From Lachnospiraceae bacterium (GTDB taxonomy: Bacteria; Bacillota_A; Clostridia; Lachnospirales; Lachnospiraceae): DNA of 24,221 bases. This document shows, piece by piece, positions 21,565 through 24,221 of this stretch (positions within the stretch are counted from its first letter, which is position 1; each line of letters begins with the position of its first letter). Below the pieces are notes generated by a model, which saw nothing but the letters and a program-made list of their open reading frames with translations, did no database searches and had not been told where the DNA came from. Location of the stretch: contig JAEEXJ010000049.1 of NCBI GenBank assembly GCA_016291475.1, forward strand, positions 1 to 24,221. Direction: 5' to 3'. Position numbers and translations under genes: made by a program.

Positions 21565-22920
21565 ATGAATATAGTCATTGTAGGATGCGGCAAGGTAGGA
21601 ATGGTTATCACCAAGCTGCTTTCCAGCGAAGATCATAATATTACGCTTGTCGATGAAGACAGCGAAGCCATAGCAGCGGTAACCAATCATTATGATGCCA
21701 TGGGGGTCATCGGAAACGGTGTAAGCTACCAGAGTCTTCTGGATGCGGGTATCAAGGATTGCGATCTCTTTATCGCGGTCACCGATTCCGATGAAAAGAA
21801 CCTTCTTGCTTGTCTGATAGCCGGCAGGGCAGGAAGATGCAAGACCATAGCCAGAGTCAGAAATCCCATCTATTCACATGAGATAGATTTTCTTAAGAGA
21901 GAATTCAACCTTGCCATGGTCATTAATCCCGAGGATACCGCGGCAATGGAAATCTCCCGAGTATTCCTGTTTCCTCAGGTATTCAAGATCGATACATTCT
22001 CCGGCGGAAGAGTGGAGCTTTTTCATTTCCATGTAACCGAAGAGATGCCTATTTGCGGACAGCCTCTTTCCATATTGAGAGAAGACATATTAAAGGGAAT
22101 AATCGTCTGCACTATCAGAAGAGGTAAGGATGTTATCATCCCCAAAGGAAACTTCTCTTTTGCGGCAGATGATGATGTCAGCATTGCCACTACGAGAAAA
22201 GATGCTTTGGCATTTTTCAAGAAGCTGGGCGTCGTTAAGGGCAGAGTCAGAAATGCCATGATAGTCGGCGGTGGAACCTTGTCATATTATCTGGCTGAGA
22301 GACTCTTAAGATCCGGCATCGAAACCACTATTGTTGAAATGGATTACAAGAGATGCGAGGAACTTTCCGAGGGACTTCCCGCAGCCAGAATTATACACGG
22401 TGACGGAACAAACAGAGATCTTCTGGATCAGGAGGATCTGTCATCCTTCCAGGGGTTTGCGGCTCTCACCGGAGTTGATGAGGAGAATATCCTTCTGTCA
22501 CTCTATGCGGGCAAGCATTCCAAGGCAAAGGTTGTCACCAAGATTGGAAGACTGAATTTCGGATCCGTAATAGATGCACTTAATCTCGATACGATAATCA
22601 ATCCTTCGGCCATCACCGCGGATTATATCGTTAAGTTTGCCCGTTCCCTCAGCACCGATCCTTCCAACGATGTTGAGTCGCTTTATAAGCTTGAGGACGG
22701 AAAGGCGGAGGCAATCGAATTTAAGATCAAGGAGGAGTCTTCCGTTACCGGAGTAATGCTCAAAGATCTTAAACTCAGAAAAGATGCGCTTGTCTGCAGT
22801 ATTTTCAGAAACGGCAAGAATATTATCCCCACAGGTCAGGATCAGCTGATGGTGGGTGACAGAGTCATTATAGTCATGAGCGGCGGAAGGATTGCCAATA
22901 TCAAGGAGATTCTCGAGTGA
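21565..22920 (+). CDS. trkA: Trk potassium uptake regulatory subunit TrkA
   Basis: ATG 21565 follows CGGAGG and gives 451 residues, normal for a two-module TrkA; an upstream in-frame start would add 13 non-conserved residues. The first NAD-binding Rossmann motif is MNIVIVGCGKVGMVITKLL with Asp in TLVDED; the second is NAMIVGGGTLSYYLAERLL with Glu in TIVEMD. Each is followed by a TrkA-C (RCK_C) domain, the last with ITPTG-like NIIPTGQDQLMVGDRVIIV. TrkA forms the cytoplasmic gating ring of the TrkH channel and responds to NAD(H) and ATP/ADP. The trkH gene starts 2 bases after its stop, so the subunits are coupled. Confidence 0.95.
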   Translation: MNIVIVGCGKVGMVITKLLSSEDHNITLVDEDSEAIAAVTNHYDAMGVIGNGVSYQSLLDAGIKDCDLFIAVTDSDEKNLLACLIAGRAGRCKTIARVRNPIYSHEIDFLKREFNLAMVINPEDTAAMEISRVFLFPQVFKIDTFSGGRVELFHFHVTEEMPICGQPLSILREDILKGIIVCTIRRGKDVIIPKGNFSFAADDDVSIATTRKDALAFFKKLGVVKGRVRNAMIVGGGTLSYYLAERLLRSGIETTIVEMDYKRCEELSEGLPAARIIHGDGTNRDLLDQEDLSSFQGFAALTGVDEENILLSLYAGKHSKAKVVTKIGRLNFGSVIDALNLDTIINPSAITADYIVKFARSLSTDPSNDVESLYKLEDGKAEAIEFKIKEESSVTGVMLKDLKLRKDALVCSIFRNGKNIIPTGQDQLMVGDRVIIVMSGGRIANIKEILE

Positions 22921-22922
22921 TC

Positions 22923-24221
22923 ATGAAAAAGAATTCGATAGTCCTTTATATTGTGGGAATACTCCTGATCTTCGAGGGAGCATTTCTTCTCCTTCCCATG
23001 TTTGTCTCACTGATCTATCGGGACGGGAATTGGATGTGGTACCTTCTGACCATCGGTATATGCCTTATCCCCGGAATTCCCCTTGCAAGAATTAAACCCG
23101 GAAAGAATCTTTCTCTTAAAGAAGGATATATTATAGTAGCTCTTTGCTGGGTAGTGCTTTCCATATTCGGAGCCATTCCCCTTATGCTCAGCGGCGATAT
23201 TCCCAATTATGTGGATGCTTTGTTTGAAACGGTTTCGGGATTTACCACTACCGGAGCAAGTATTCTTTCGGATGTTACTATGCTCAGCAGATCCGGAATG
23301 TTCTGGAGAAGCTTTATGCACTGGATCGGAGGTATGGGAATCTTCATGTTCATGATGGCGGTTCTCCCCATGCTGGGAACTTCCGATATGAACCTGATGA
23401 GAGCGGAGTCTACCGGACCTTCCGTAGAGAGGATTGTTCCTCATGTGCGTGATACCGCAAGGCTTATGTACAGCATGTATTTCGGCATCACCATAGCTGA
23501 AATGGTCGCACTCCTTATCTCCGGAATGGATCTTTATTCTTCTGCACTCCTTACCTTCGGAACCGTCGGAACCGGCGGCTTCGGACTGGTTAACGAATCC
23601 TGCGGAACATACACGGCAGCTCAGCAGATGATAATTGCCGTGTTTATGGCAGCCAGCGGAATTAACTATACCTTTTATTTCTTTATAATATCCCGCAAGA
23701 TCAAGGAAGCCTTCCATATCGAGGAAGTCAAATATTATCTCGCAATAGTATTTACTTCAACGGTTATCATTGCGATAAATATAAGTCATATATATCAGAG
23801 TACCGGTGAATCACTTCGCCATGCATTCTTCCAGGTTGCTTCCATCATGACAACTACCGGATATTCAACGGCGGATTTCGATATGTGGCCGGAACTGTCC
23901 AGAACGATACTGCTCATCCTTATGATGATAGGCGGCTGTTCCGGATCTACCGCAGGCGGTGTCAAGGTATACAGAATTGTTCTGCTCATGAAGCAGTTTG
24001 CCAAGGAGCTTTCTGTTTTAAGACACCCCAGGGAAGTTAAGCTTCTGAGAATGGACGGCAATACCGTTAAGGAATCGGTTATCCGTTCCACTAACGTATT
24101 TATCTCGATCTATTTTGTGATATTTTTCATATCGCTTTTATTTGTCAGTATTGAGAATTATGATTTCACAACGGGATTTACCGCAGTTGCTGCGACCATT
24201 AACAATATCGGTCCCGGACTT
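22923..24221 (+). CDS. trkH: Trk potassium transporter membrane subunit TrkH (3' end cut by window)
   Basis: An open frame from ATG 22923 runs 433 codons to the window edge without a stop. It encodes a polytopic protein with all four selectivity-filter loops of the SKT potassium transporters: SGFTTTGAS (P1, about 106-113), FGTVGTGGFG (P2), MTTTGYST (P3) and NNIGPGL (P4, the last residues in the window). The intramembrane-loop signature MIGGCSGSTAGGVKV after P3 is also present. About 50 C-terminal residues are expected beyond the window. AAGGAG lies 14 bases before the start, at the end of trkA, so translation probably depends on coupling. Confidence 0.94.
   Translation, partial: MKKNSIVLYIVGILLIFEGAFLLLPMFVSLIYRDGNWMWYLLTIGICLIPGIPLARIKPGKNLSLKEGYIIVALCWVVLSIFGAIPLMLSGDIPNYVDALFETVSGFTTTGASILSDVTMLSRSGMFWRSFMHWIGGMGIFMFMMAVLPMLGTSDMNLMRAESTGPSVERIVPHVRDTARLMYSMYFGITIAEMVALLISGMDLYSSALLTFGTVGTGGFGLVNESCGTYTAAQQMIIAVFMAASGINYTFYFFIISRKIKEAFHIEEVKYYLAIVFTSTVIIAINISHIYQSTGESLRHAFFQVASIMTTTGYSTADFDMWPELSRTILLILMMIGGCSGSTAGGVKVYRIVLLMKQFAKELSVLRHPREVKLLRMDGNTVKESVIRSTNVFISIYFVIFFISLLFVSIENYDFTTGFTAVAATINNIGPGL

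Noticed and set aside
23007..23717. Minus-strand open frame of 236 codons opposite trkH
   Set aside because: Its translation is His/Ser/Gly-rich low-quality sequence while the plus strand encodes clear TrkH filter loops.
1..24221. CRISPR arrays, transposons, prophage or integrase genes
   Set aside because: No regularly spaced direct repeats, transposase or integrase motifs were seen; the window reads as ordinary chromosome with compact operons.

Overview
The window looks like a chromosomal segment from a Gram-positive anaerobe of the Clostridia, most probably Lachnospiraceae (Butyrivibrio-like). I infer this from the cellobiose 2-epimerase of the rumen type, BlaI/BlaR1-type genes, an ECF-type vitamin transporter component, strong AGGAGG-like ribosome sites and moderately AT-rich DNA with many short intrinsic terminators. 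No insertion sequence, phage gene, CRISPR array or rRNA is visible. Gene density is high and no gene-free stretch exceeds about 160 bases.

Layout. (1) 1-1262: the tail of a sugar ABC-transporter permease followed closely by a cellobiose 2-epimerase, the end of an oligosaccharide-uptake operon. (2) 1293-4177: terminator, promoter with two tandem BlaI-type palindromes, blaI, and a blaR1-like gene whose product fuses an M56 sensor protease to a LytM/M23 domain lacking one zinc ligand. (3) 4192-7901: a two-gene operon of a PEP-synthase-type ATP-binding protein without a phosphohistidine domain and a stand-alone RelA/SpoT-type synthetase. (4) 7943-10182: phosphatidylethanolamine pathway (pssA, psd) plus a PAP2-type phosphatase, closed by a 19-bp bidirectional terminator. 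(5) 10185-11439, minus strand: tRNA-Ser(CGA), an ECF S-component and a membrane-anchored DUF4430 protein. (6) 11538-15587: glycogen debranching enzyme and glucose-6-phosphate isomerase. (7) 15608-16690, minus: a membrane-anchored endonuclease/exonuclease/phosphatase-fold enzyme.

(8) 16726-20292: a three-gene peptidoglycan cassette of D-aspartate ligase-like ATP-grasp enzyme, aspartate racemase and a MurE of the L-lysine-adding type. Together they could build a Lys/D-Asp peptidoglycan cross-bridge, which would be unusual for a clostridium expected to have meso-DAP. (9) 20293-21426, minus: a polytopic DUF6056-like membrane protein with a predicted nearly leaderless transcript. (10) 21482-24221: trkA-trkH potassium uptake, trkH cut by the window end inside its fourth selectivity-filter loop.

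The most interesting items are the peptidoglycan cassette, the ATP-grasp/RelA-like operon, the M56-M23 fusion with a degenerate active site, and the ECF S/DUF4430 pair. All functional statements come from reading motifs and from memory of the families; no database search was run.
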